From: Hymenobacter siberiensis
GTDB taxonomy: Bacteria > Bacteroidota > Bacteroidia > Cytophagales > Hymenobacteraceae
NCBI RefSeq assembly: GCF_018967865.2
Contig: NZ_JAHLZY020000003.1
Location: 85,501-149,500 of the forward strand
Reading direction: 5' to 3'
Length of the DNA stretch: 64,000 nucleotides
Shown here: positions 7,826-15,477 of the stretch, one piece after another
How the letters are laid out: each line of letters starts with the position of its first letter
Numbering within the stretch: the stretch's first letter is position 1
The notes under the pieces: model-generated
Database searches by the model: none
What the model was told of the DNA's origin: nothing
What the model saw: the letters and a program-made list of their open reading frames with translations, nothing else
Position numbers and translations under genes: made by a program

Positions 7826-9271
7826 TTATTGCAGCTTAAAAGCCACATCGAGCGCCGTTTGCAGCAGCGACGATACTTCCTGGTGCTCCACGATGAGCTT
7901 CTGGTTGATGCGGGCCGCCACCGGGTACGGGTACACTTTGTCGAAAATCTCGCTGATGCCCAGCCCGCTGGCATTGGCCAGAATCAGCTCCTGAATGAGC
8001 TCGCCCGCGCCAGGGGCTACCATGGCTCCACCCAGAATGCGGCGCTTGCGGCCGGGCAGCGGCAGGGCATTCTTCTCGATAAAGAGCAGCAGGCGGCCGT
8101 CGCGGTAGCTGTCCACCACGGCCCGGTCGTCGTCGGCAAAGTCGGTTTCCCAGCGTTCGTAGGCCGTGCCGCGCTTGTCGAGCTCGGCGGCATCAAGGCC
8201 GAAGTGCGCCACCTCGGGGTCGGTGAAAGTGACCCAGGAGAAATGGTCATAGCTCAGCTTTTTCTTCAGGGGCGAGAAGAAATTGAATAGCAGCAGGCGC
8301 ACGTGCAATTCGGCCCCGTGGCTGAATTTGAGTGAATTGGCCGCATCGCCAGCCACAAAAATATCGGGATTGGTGGTTTGTAGGTGCTCGTTGAGCCGGA
8401 TGTGGCCTTTCTCGTCCACTTCCACTCCGGCCTGCTCCAGCTGCAGCCCTTCAAAGCTCACGTGCCGCCCAATGGCCACGTACACCACGTCGAAATTCAC
8501 CGAAAGCGAGTCGCCGGCTTTGGGCTTCACGCGGGCCTGCGAGGCCGACGTGAAAGCCTCCACTTCGGCCTCCAGGTGAATGGTAAGGCCCTCGGCCCGC
8601 AGCCGCTCGGCCAGTACGGCCCGGATGACGGGGTCCTCCTTTTCGAGGATGCTGGCCCCGTGGTGCACGATGGTCACCTGCGACCCCAGCCGCTGCATGG
8701 CCTGGCCCAATTCCACGCCGTTGGGGCCGCCGCCCACCACCAGCAGGCGCCCGGGCAGCTCGCGCAGGTCCCACACGCGCTGGTTGTCATAAAGACGCAC
8801 CTGCGCCGCGCCGGGCACCTCCAGCTGCTGCGGGCGCGAGCCGGTGGCTACCACCAGCTTGCGCCCGGTGTAGGTGTGGCCGTTGATTTCCACGGCGTGG
8901 TCGCCCACAAACCGGGGCGTGCCGATTTCGACGGTGATGCCCAACCCGCGCAAATAGTCCGGGTTTTCGTGGTGCCGAATGATATCCTGCCGGCCCTGCA
9001 CGTAGGCCATTACTTTTTCCATGTCGGCGGGGCCGCTCACCTGCAAGCCAAACTGGGTGGCCTGCCGGGCCTGGTGCACCTGCCGCGCGGCATGAATAAG
9101 GGCCTTGCTGGGCACGCAGCCGTGGTTTAGGCAGTCGCCACCCACATCTTCGGGGGTCAGGTCGATGAGTAGCACCCGCAACTTGATGCGGGCCATAAAC
9201 AGGGCCAGTCCCAGCCCGGCCGAACCGGCCCCAAGCACAATCAGGTCAAAATCAGCAGCATCTTCGGCCAT
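7826..9271 (-). CDS. Mercuric-reductase-like pyridine nucleotide-disulfide oxidoreductase
   Basis: 481 residues. FAD motif GAGSAG (14-19), redox centre GGDCLNHGCVPSKAL with Cys47 and Cys52, NAD(P)H motif VGGGPNG (179-185), AGDAANS, then the dimerisation domain. It resembles the MerA/dihydrolipoamide dehydrogenase branch but has no N-terminal heavy-metal domain and no C-terminal cysteine pair, and the usual His-Pro-Thr acid-base motif reads YPYPVAARI. Mercury reduction is therefore unlikely; a quinone, disulfide or other oxidant is possible. An IS701-like element lies about 11 bases upstream of the start, so the native promoter has been displaced. Confidence 0.85.
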   Translation of the reverse strand: MAEDAADFDLIVLGAGSAGLGLALFMARIKLRVLLIDLTPEDVGGDCLNHGCVPSKALIHAARQVHQARQATQFGLQVSGPADMEKVMAYVQGRQDIIRHHENPDYLRGLGITVEIGTPRFVGDHAVEINGHTYTGRKLVVATGSRPQQLEVPGAAQVRLYDNQRVWDLRELPGRLLVVGGGPNGVELGQAMQRLGSQVTIVHHGASILEKEDPVIRAVLAERLRAEGLTIHLEAEVEAFTSASQARVKPKAGDSLSVNFDVVYVAIGRHVSFEGLQLEQAGVEVDEKGHIRLNEHLQTTNPDIFVAGDAANSLKFSHGAELHVRLLLFNFFSPLKKKLSYDHFSWVTFTDPEVAHFGLDAAELDKRGTAYERWETDFADDDRAVVDSYRDGRLLLFIEKNALPLPGRKRRILGGAMVAPGAGELIQELILANASGLGISEIFDKVYPYPVAARINQKLIVEHQEVSSLLQTALDVAFKLQ

Positions 9272-9282
9272 AATATCTTTAG

Positions 9283-10347
9283 TAGGACTTACGCATTTTG
9301 GGGTACTTTAAGCAAAACCGCCCGCTCATGCCGACTCAAACTGCTTGCATCGAGTACCTGCTCAGTACGTCCACGAACTGCACCTGCACGCATTTGGCCG
9401 CCCATCTGCCCGATGTAAGCCACGACCAGGTGAATCGGTTTTTGCGCACGAGCACACTGCCAATCAATTTGTTGTACGAATTAGTTCAGCCCTTGTTCCA
9501 CGATTCGCCGGAGGCTTTTCTGCTCGTCGACGACAGCGTACAAGACCAACGCTACCGCCGCTTTATCGCCCTGGCCAAGCGGCAGTATTCGGGCAACGTG
9601 CACGGCATGGTCACCGGCATTGGGCTGGTCAATTTGGTGCATAGCAGCGGCGAAGCCGGGGATTTCCTCCCCCTGGATTACCGCATCTACGCGCCCGACC
9701 AAGACGAACAGACGAAAAACGACCATTTTCTGGCCATGTTTGACCAGGTTGTGGCGGAGGGCAAACTACTGGCACGTACCATTTTATTTGATTCCTGGTA
9801 TGCGGGCAGCACGAATTTGAAACGCATTCATCGTGCTGGTTGGACGTTTTTCGCGACCCTGAAAGGCAATCGGTTGGTGAGCCTGGCCAAAGAAAGCGGC
9901 TACCAAGGCCTGACTACGCTAGCGCCGCCGCCCGGCGGTTGGAGTCAGGGCGTGGAAGTGCGCCTGAAAGAAGTGCCCTTTGGCGTAAAACGCTTCAAGC
10001 TAGTGACCACGAACGGCGATACTTAATGATTCATTGCCAATTACTTGGCTGCTCATCTGACCCGCGAAATAGTAATTGAAGCCGTGCAGGTGCGTTGGCA
10101 GGTAGAGGAGTTTCTCCGCAGCTTCAAACAGTTGACGGGGTCGGAGAAGTGCCAGTGCCGGAAGGAGGTGGCGCAACGCAACTACTTGACCTGTTGTTAC
10201 TGGGCGTGGGTATCGCTGCGTCAACACGCCCGCCGCATGGGGCAAACTATTTATCAGGCGCACCAACAGCAATGGGCACCCGACCTGCGGCAGTTACTCC
10301 AAAAGCCACTCATTTAAGCACTTGTATAGTCGAGTGCGTAAGTCCTA
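9283..10347 (+). mobile_element. IS701/IS4-type insertion sequence, decayed
   Basis: About 1065 bases bounded by inverted ends TAGGACTTACGCA (left, from 9283) and TGCGTAAGTCCTA (right, to 10347). It carries one DDE transposase gene that has acquired stop codons. I see no clean target duplication. It sits immediately upstream of the mercuric-reductase-like gene. Confidence 0.75.
9328..10317 (+). pseudogene. DDE transposase (IS701-like) with two adjacent stop codons
   Basis: Start chosen at ATG 9328 (MPTQTACIEYLLS); an upstream ATG at 9298 lies in the terminal repeat. LLVDDSVQDQRY and TILFDSWYAGSTNL carry the catalytic aspartates; QVRWQVEEFLRSFKQ near the C-terminus supplies the glutamate region. 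At 10024-10029 the frame reads TAA TGA, then continues in the same frame with intact family sequence to 10317. GAA TGG would be the simplest ancestral pair, so two substitutions probably inactivated it. Confidence 0.75.
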
Positions 10348-10594
10348 TTAAAAAAGGTCAGGGTTCAACGTTAACAAGTCGTTTTCGTCTCATTAAGTCA
10401 TCTATTGCGGTCTTTAATGGCCACTGATTAACGAGATAGCTAGAACGTGCGCTTTCAAAGGGCAAAAGGTGCTCGTCAGGCGAAGCTGCCCTAAACACCT
10501 TAAAACGGCCTTCTTACGAGATGCCTCGCCCGCCACAAAACCAGGGGACTCCAACCCGGCCGGCCAGTGCTCCCTACTGTTGTTTTCCGTTTCT

Positions 10595-10713
10595 ACTATT
10601 GTGAGCCCCCAAACAGCCGCCGCACCAGCGGCACCAGCAGCAGTACGAGCAACAGGCGGCCCGGTGCGGCCCCAGTCAGGAAGGCGGCGGCTAAGAGATT
10701 ATTCAGATAGGCT
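10595..10713 (-). pseudogene. Possible C-terminal gene fragment cut by the MITE
   Basis: On the minus strand the frame reads YLNNLLAAAFLTGAAPG and then a hydrophobic tail LLLVLLLVPLVRRLFGG ending in TAG at 10597-10595. It looks like the C-terminal membrane anchor of a protein whose upstream part is replaced by the repeat at 10714. The parent is not recognised. The rest of 10348-10594 shows nothing. Confidence 0.25.
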
Positions 10714-10771
10714 TTAACTCTACTTTGGCAGGTTGTTGGTTGGGTGTAGGGGCGGGGGTCGTACCCGCCCC
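10714..10771. repeat. Left half of a palindromic MITE interrupted by an IS
   Basis: Starts TTAACTCTACTTTGGCAGG and continues with a GGGTGTAGGGGCGGGG block. It matches the reverse complement of the intact copy at 36405-36523. It ends with ACCCGCCCC (10763-10771), which is repeated at 11974-11982 beyond the insertion sequence. Confidence 0.85.
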
Positions 10772-11973
10772 TACTCTACCCTACTATTTTTAGTAATTGA
10801 TTTTTAGCAAGTTGCCTCGTAATCCAGTTCAGTAGCGTTTCAACCAAGCGGGCCAATGGGTCCTCGGGCAGGGTCAGCGGGCGGGCGAGTTGGCGGAGCA
10901 GATTGAGGCCGTGGCGGCTCAGGCTGGCGGCCCGGTAGCCGTGGTTTTTGCGGGCAATGGGCTGGCGGCCGCCGTGGGCGGCCGCGCCCACGCCCAGACA
11001 AAACGCGTAGGCCAGGCTGACCAGGGCCACGAGCTTGCGCAGCTTTTGGAAACAGCGCAAGTGGGTGGCTTCCAGGTTAAAGCCCCGCCCTTTCAGATTT
11101 TGAAAGCATTGCTCAATCGTCCAGCGCTTGGCATAGAGTTGCTCGAGGTGGTTCAGACCGGCCGTGGCAAACAGGAAGACAAACGCGTCCGCCGCCACGG
11201 CCTTGACCCAGACCTGCCCCCAGACTCCGTCGACCTGCACGTGGGCGAAGCGGCGCACCTGCCCCGGCACCAGGCCCAGGTCGGCCACGGCCTGCCGCCG
11301 GCCGTCGGCGTGGGTCAGGCAGTGGTGCTTGGGCAGGCGCATGACAAAATTAAGCCCATTGTCTTTGAGCCACTTGAACCACGCATGGCCGACAAATTCC
11401 CGGTCGCCCACGACCAGGCCGATGCGGTCTTTGCCCAGCAAGGCCAGGCACTTTTCGAGCACCGCGATGCGGTCGGCGGCGTTGGAGTTGCCGCTGCGGT
11501 TGTCGAGCAGGTGCCAATAAAGGGGCACGTGGACCTCGCCCGTGCCGACGGTGACGAGCAGGATGTTCACTTGGCACTGGCCGAAGTCCCACTCCGTGCG
11601 GTCGAGGCATAAGCGCAGCTTGCCCTGCGCAGGCAACAAACTCAGTAAAATCCTGGCCACCAGTACGTAATTGAGGTCTACTTCGCGGAAAAAGTCCTGA
11701 ATGCGCGTTTCGTTCGAGGCGGGCTTGGCCGCGTCATTGAGGTGCTGGGCCACCTCGCCGAATTGCACGTTGCGGCTCTTTATCAGGCCAAGAATAAACT
11801 GGCCCACAAACTTTTGGCGGGACAAGTGGCCCACAAACGGGGCCTGCTGCAAAAGCGTCGTAATTTTAGCGGCGAAGTGTTGCTTCACGGGGCAGAACGG
11901 GTTTTTGGTGGTGTCGTAACCCCAAAGGTCGGGCTGCCCCGTTTTTGTACCTGAAAAATAGTAGGGTAGAGTA
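10772..11973 (-). mobile_element. IS4-type insertion sequence with 9-bp target duplication
   Basis: 1202 bases. Perfect 20-bp terminal inverted repeats, TACTCTACCCTACTATTTTT at 10772-10791 and its complement at 11954-11973. It is flanked by direct repeats ACCCGCCCC at 10763-10771 and 11974-11982. The intact ends, uninterrupted transposase and clean duplication suggest a recent insertion. The target was itself a MITE copy. Confidence 0.9.
10776..11888 (-). CDS. IS4-type DDE transposase
   Basis: 370 residues, apparently intact. LCLDRTEWDFG holds the first catalytic Asp, IGLVVGDREFVGH the second, and YAKRWTIEQCFQNLKGRGFNLE the Y-(2)-R-(3)-E-(6)-K signature of IS4-family enzymes with the catalytic Glu. 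The stop codon lies inside the left terminal repeat. It acts on the ends of its own element at 10772-11973. Confidence 0.92.
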   Translation of the reverse strand: MKQHFAAKITTLLQQAPFVGHLSRQKFVGQFILGLIKSRNVQFGEVAQHLNDAAKPASNETRIQDFFREVDLNYVLVARILLSLLPAQGKLRLCLDRTEWDFGQCQVNILLVTVGTGEVHVPLYWHLLDNRSGNSNAADRIAVLEKCLALLGKDRIGLVVGDREFVGHAWFKWLKDNGLNFVMRLPKHHCLTHADGRRQAVADLGLVPGQVRRFAHVQVDGVWGQVWVKAVAADAFVFLFATAGLNHLEQLYAKRWTIEQCFQNLKGRGFNLEATHLRCFQKLRKLVALVSLAYAFCLGVGAAAHGGRQPIARKNHGYRAASLSRHGLNLLRQLARPLTLPEDPLARLVETLLNWITRQLAKNQLLKIVG

Positions 11974-12029
11974 ACCCGCCCCTACACCCCGGAAGCCCCA
12001 ATTAGCTCAATCTGCCAAAGTAGAGTTAA
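11974..12029. repeat. Right half of the interrupted MITE
   Basis: Begins with the duplicated ACCCGCCCC, carries the block GGAAGCCCCAATTAGCTCAA that is also present in the copy at 36405-36523, and ends CTGCCAAAGTAGAGTTAA. The last bases supply the TAA stop codon of the minus-strand gene ending at 12026. Confidence 0.85.
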
Positions 12030-13342
12030 GTCGTCTGCTCCCGGATGGTGCGCAGAATCTGGTCGGCGGCCTCGTCGCTGGACACGCCGTAGCCGTTCAC
12101 CAGCGTGCCTTTGAGATTGAAGCGGGCGGAGGAAATGGCGTATAGCACGGCTTCATCGGCCGGGTCGGTAGGGCCTTCGAAGCGGAAGTGCTGGTCCACC
12201 ACAAACTCCTCGGGGGCCAGCAAAATAGCCGAGCGCTGCCCAGCCAGGTAGGCTCCGTGCAGGTTGAAGTCCTCGGTGTAGCCCTCCTTTTTGAGTCGGG
12301 CCAGTGTTTGGGAAAGCGTCGTTAGCGTGTGCATCGGGGACAGGAAAAAAAGACGAGGTGATGGGTGATTGGGGCATACTGCGGGGGCATTTTTAGCCCG
12401 TTCGGGGGCCGGCGCCAGGGTTTCAGGGGCCGCTAGTTGCTGTTGCAGCTGCCGGGCTGTCTGGCCCGAGTTGTTGGGGGCCCAGCCGGGCGGGTAAAAC
12501 ACGTATTTCAGCTTGTCGGACCACGAAGCGGCCTGCCGCACGTCGTGCCCGAGGTGCTGAAACTCGTGGGCAAAAATCGTCCAGGGATGGAACGAGGCGG
12601 GTGGTGAGAGCACCCCAAACTGCCGCACCTCGGGATGGCGGCTGTCGAGGTAGGTGCCAAAGAGCCGGTCCCAGATGATGAGGATGCCGCCGTGGTTTTT
12701 ATCCAGAAAAGCGTGGTTGCAGGAGTGGTGCACCTGGTGCAGCTGCGGGGTATTGAACACCTTCTCTGCCCATCCCAGATGCGGGATTTTCTGCGAGTGC
12801 AGGAAGAACTGGTAGAGCGAGCTAATCGACATGGCCAGCACCACCATCACCGGCGGGAAGCCCAGCGCCGGCAGCCACAGCCAGAAAACGGGCTTGTAGA
12901 AGAAAATCACCCAGCCGTTGCGAAACGCCGTGCCCAGGTTGAAGTGCTGCGACGAGTGATGCACCACGTGCGCCGCCCACAGCACCCGCACCGTGTGGCT
13001 GAGCCGGTGGTGCCAGTAGAAGCTCAAATCGTCGCCGAGGATAACCAGCACCCAGACCACGGCCGAGGCCGCGCTCAGCGCGTCGTAGCCCAGCCAGCGC
13101 TGCCGCACGGGGCTTAGCGCCGTGAACACGACGTAGAACACAACCAGCGTCCCGGCCTTGGTGGCAATGCCCAGCAGCGTGGCCACCAGCCCCATGCCAG
13201 CACTGGCGGCCGAGTCGCGCCACTCGTAAAGGTGCTCGTCGTGCCGGGCGCTCAACACCGCTTCCAGCAGAATCAGCGCTATGCCCAGCGGCACCAAGTA
13301 AACTTTCGGGTCCTGGAATTCTATTAAGAGTAGCATAGACAT
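12026..13342 (-). CDS. Sterol desaturase-type membrane hydroxylase fused to a small C-terminal domain
   Basis: 438 residues from MSMLLLIEF at 13342 (the frame is open to 13396, but the extra residues look non-native). The N-terminal ~320 residues have several membrane helices and the di-iron histidine boxes of the fatty acid hydroxylase superfamily: HHRLSH, HVVHHSSQH and HQVHHSCNH. Substrate unknown. After a Pro/Ala-rich linker a second unit starts at an internal Met (12334), HTLTTLSQTLARLKKEGYTE to the end, about 100 residues. It matches a small stand-alone Bacteroidota protein often labelled phosphoribosylpyrophosphate synthetase. No stop separates the two, so this is a real fusion or a lost stop codon. 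The 3' end runs into the MITE. Confidence 0.75.
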   Translation of the reverse strand: MSMLLLIEFQDPKVYLVPLGIALILLEAVLSARHDEHLYEWRDSAASAGMGLVATLLGIATKAGTLVVFYVVFTALSPVRQRWLGYDALSAASAVVWVLVILGDDLSFYWHHRLSHTVRVLWAAHVVHHSSQHFNLGTAFRNGWVIFFYKPVFWLWLPALGFPPVMVVLAMSISSLYQFFLHSQKIPHLGWAEKVFNTPQLHQVHHSCNHAFLDKNHGGILIIWDRLFGTYLDSRHPEVRQFGVLSPPASFHPWTIFAHEFQHLGHDVRQAASWSDKLKYVFYPPGWAPNNSGQTARQLQQQLAAPETLAPAPERAKNAPAVCPNHPSPRLFFLSPMHTLTTLSQTLARLKKEGYTEDFNLHGAYLAGQRSAILLAPEEFVVDQHFRFEGPTDPADEAVLYAISSARFNLKGTLVNGYGVSSDEAADQILRTIREQTT

Positions 13343-13653
13343 AGGAGCAGAATAGGCGGAGCGGTGGCCATGCGGGGAGAATGCTATGGGTGCCAAATCG
13401 GTGTTTGGGAAGGAGGTAGTCCCTCATGCCCGCGAACCAGCTCATAGGCGTCAGTTAGCGATGAAGCTACTGCAGCTCGGGAGCGGTATTGGGCTTAGGG
13501 GCAGCTGGTATAGGCGTCAGGTGACTGGTAAACTTGTACTCCCTATCCGCCGTCAAACTGGCATCGGCATCCCGCTCCAGTTCCCGGCTGGTCGGGTCCA
13601 GGGGGAGGAAGGATTCGGCCCGGCTCCCGGGCTGGCCGCTCAGGGCGGTGCCG
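13343..13653. other. Intergenic stretch with a doubtful small frame
   Basis: About 310 bases. A 66-codon minus-strand frame (13667-13467) overlaps the end of the BON gene and has no recognisable features. Otherwise nothing is seen except the probable promoter region of the desaturase. Confidence 0.35.
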
Positions 13654-14118
13654 CTAGCGGCGCGCATCGACGCTGAACTTCAGGGTTGCAGTGGCTTGCG
13701 GCTCGTAGGCAGCCGGTTCCACCGGGGCTGGCACGCGCAGGCAGGTGTTTCTGGCATGGGCCCCGGCAACTAGCGTGGACTGGTGAATGCCAGAGTCGGG
13801 CGCCATATAGGCAGGCCTTATTTTCAGCAGGTTATGAACGGTGTGCACGCCGGCCACCTGGCAGGCACCGTGCTCAGCTTCCTGGTGGGCACGCCGGCTG
13901 CTCACCGTGCCCATGAGCGTCACGATACCCCGGTGGGCCTGCACCAGCATTTCGGAGCCGTGCCCGCGCGGGTTGCCAAGCAAGGTCTCCCGCACCTTAT
14001 GGACGATGGCCTCGTCGGGGCGAGGGGCGAAATTATCGCCCCGCAGCTCACTGCCCGGTGCCCGGTAGGCTCCGAGCAAATGGAGGGCATTGAGCAGGGG
14101 TTGGTTACGGGCTTGCAT
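13654..14118 (-). CDS. BON-domain protein
   Basis: 154 residues. The central part, AIVHKVRETLLGNP through GIVTLMGTVSSRRAHQEAEH to VHTVHNLLKI, is one BON domain, a small fold linked to membrane or phospholipid association in OsmY and secretin-type proteins. No signal peptide is obvious, in contrast to OsmY, so it may be cytoplasmic or the start may be misplaced. Single gene, divergent from cheB. A role in envelope or osmotic stress is inference from the family and from the stress genes nearby. Confidence 0.7.
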   Translation of the reverse strand: MQARNQPLLNALHLLGAYRAPGSELRGDNFAPRPDEAIVHKVRETLLGNPRGHGSEMLVQAHRGIVTLMGTVSSRRAHQEAEHGACQVAGVHTVHNLLKIRPAYMAPDSGIHQSTLVAGAHARNTCLRVPAPVEPAAYEPQATATLKFSVDARR

Positions 14119-14372
14119 GGGGCTGGGAGTCGATGATTACAGTGCTGCAAAAGTCCGCTGAAGCGGTAGCCCTTCCCATAACATTATTCGGCGCATTGGA
14201 TGACATCCATCAAATGGCCCGCTCGCAACGAGATTTCCTGCCCGGCACTTTTTAAGGTTCTCGTTTATTCAGCAGCCCGCACCACCCGTGCCCGCAGGCG
14301 GCCGCCCAACCGTCCGCCATGGCGTCTAATCCGTAAGCCCGGGCACCACGCTCTTTTCTAAACCTGACTGCT

Positions 14373-15431
14373 ATGGCGACCTCATCACCCCCCAAAACCC
14401 GCCGGCCCCGCCGCGATATTATCGTCATCGGCGCGTCGGCCGGGGGCGTGACCGCGCTGCTGGCGCTGGCCAAAACGCTACCGGCCGATTTTCCCGCCCC
14501 CATTTTCGTGGTGCTGCACGTAGCCCCCGATTCGCTCAGCATCATGCCGCAGCTGCTCAACTCGGTGTCGGCGCTGCACGCCAAGCACCCGCAAAACGGG
14601 GAAGTGGTACAGCCGGGCACCATCTACTTGGCCCCGCCCAACCACCACCTGCTGCTGGAGGATGACCGGGTGCTGGTGACGCGGGGGCCCAAGGAAAATC
14701 GCTTCCGACCCTCCATCGACGCGCTGTTTCGCTCGGCGGCCTACACCTACGGTCCCCGCGTGCTGGGCGTGGTGCTCACCGGATATCTGGATGACGGTAC
14801 CTCCGGTCTGTGGTCGGTGCAGCGCATGGGCGGGCTGGCCATCGTGCAAGACCCGCACGACGCCGAGCAGCCCGCCATGCCCACCAATGCCCTCGAATTT
14901 GTGGAGGTCGACTACCTCGTGCCCCTGGCCGAGCTCGGGCCCCTGCTGGTGCGCCTGACCCTGGAGCCCGCCAAGACGCGCCTGCCCGCCGCGCAGCTCG
15001 ACCTGCTCAAAATCGAATTGACCATCGCCAAGCAGGGCGGCGGCTTCGAGATGGGCATTATCGACAAGGGTGAGCTCACGCCCTTCACCTGCCCCGACTG
15101 CCACGGCGCGCTTACGCAGTTAATTGAAGGCAAGCTGATTCGCTACCGCTGCCACACGGGCCACGCCTACACCGTGAGCGCGCTGCTGAGCGAAGTCAGC
15201 GCCTCGGTGGAAAGCCTGCTCTACCAGTCCCTGCGCGGCCTGGAAGAAACCCAGCTGCTGCTCCAAAACCTGGGCGGGCATTTTCAGGCAGAAAAACAGG
15301 CGGCAGTGGCCGAGTTATTCATCCAAAAAGCGGCCGAAACCGGCGAGCGGGCCAAACCAGTGCATGCCTCTATCCTGCAACACGAGGCCCTGAGCGGCGA
15401 CTTCCAATATTACCAAAAAAAACTGGCGTAA
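14373..15431 (+). CDS. CheB-type protein-glutamate methylesterase without receiver domain
   Basis: 352 residues. The CheB methylesterase fold occupies residues ~15-200 with catalytic Ser22 (GASAGG), His49 (VVLHV) and Asp141 (TGYLDDGTSG). There is no N-terminal receiver, so it is not controlled by phosphorylation in the classical way. Residues ~230-260 hold a Cys/His cluster (FTCPDCHGAL ... RYRCHTGHAY), probably a zinc ribbon, followed by a helical tail. No CheR methyltransferase or chemoreceptor is present in the window. The multi-PAS kinase starts 46 bases downstream on the same strand, suggesting a two-gene signalling operon rather than flagellar chemotaxis. Confidence 0.85.
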   Translation: MATSSPPKTRRPRRDIIVIGASAGGVTALLALAKTLPADFPAPIFVVLHVAPDSLSIMPQLLNSVSALHAKHPQNGEVVQPGTIYLAPPNHHLLLEDDRVLVTRGPKENRFRPSIDALFRSAAYTYGPRVLGVVLTGYLDDGTSGLWSVQRMGGLAIVQDPHDAEQPAMPTNALEFVEVDYLVPLAELGPLLVRLTLEPAKTRLPAAQLDLLKIELTIAKQGGGFEMGIIDKGELTPFTCPDCHGALTQLIEGKLIRYRCHTGHAYTVSALLSEVSASVESLLYQSLRGLEETQLLLQNLGGHFQAEKQAAVAELFIQKAAETGERAKPVHASILQHEALSGDFQYYQKKLA

Positions 15432-15477
15432 TATTATTTACTGGCAACTACCACCAGATGCCCTATGCTTCCCGACA

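Noticed and set aside
7826-9271. Mercury resistance operon.
   Set aside because: The reductase lacks the heavy-metal domain and the C-terminal cysteine pair, and no merR, merT or merP gene is present.
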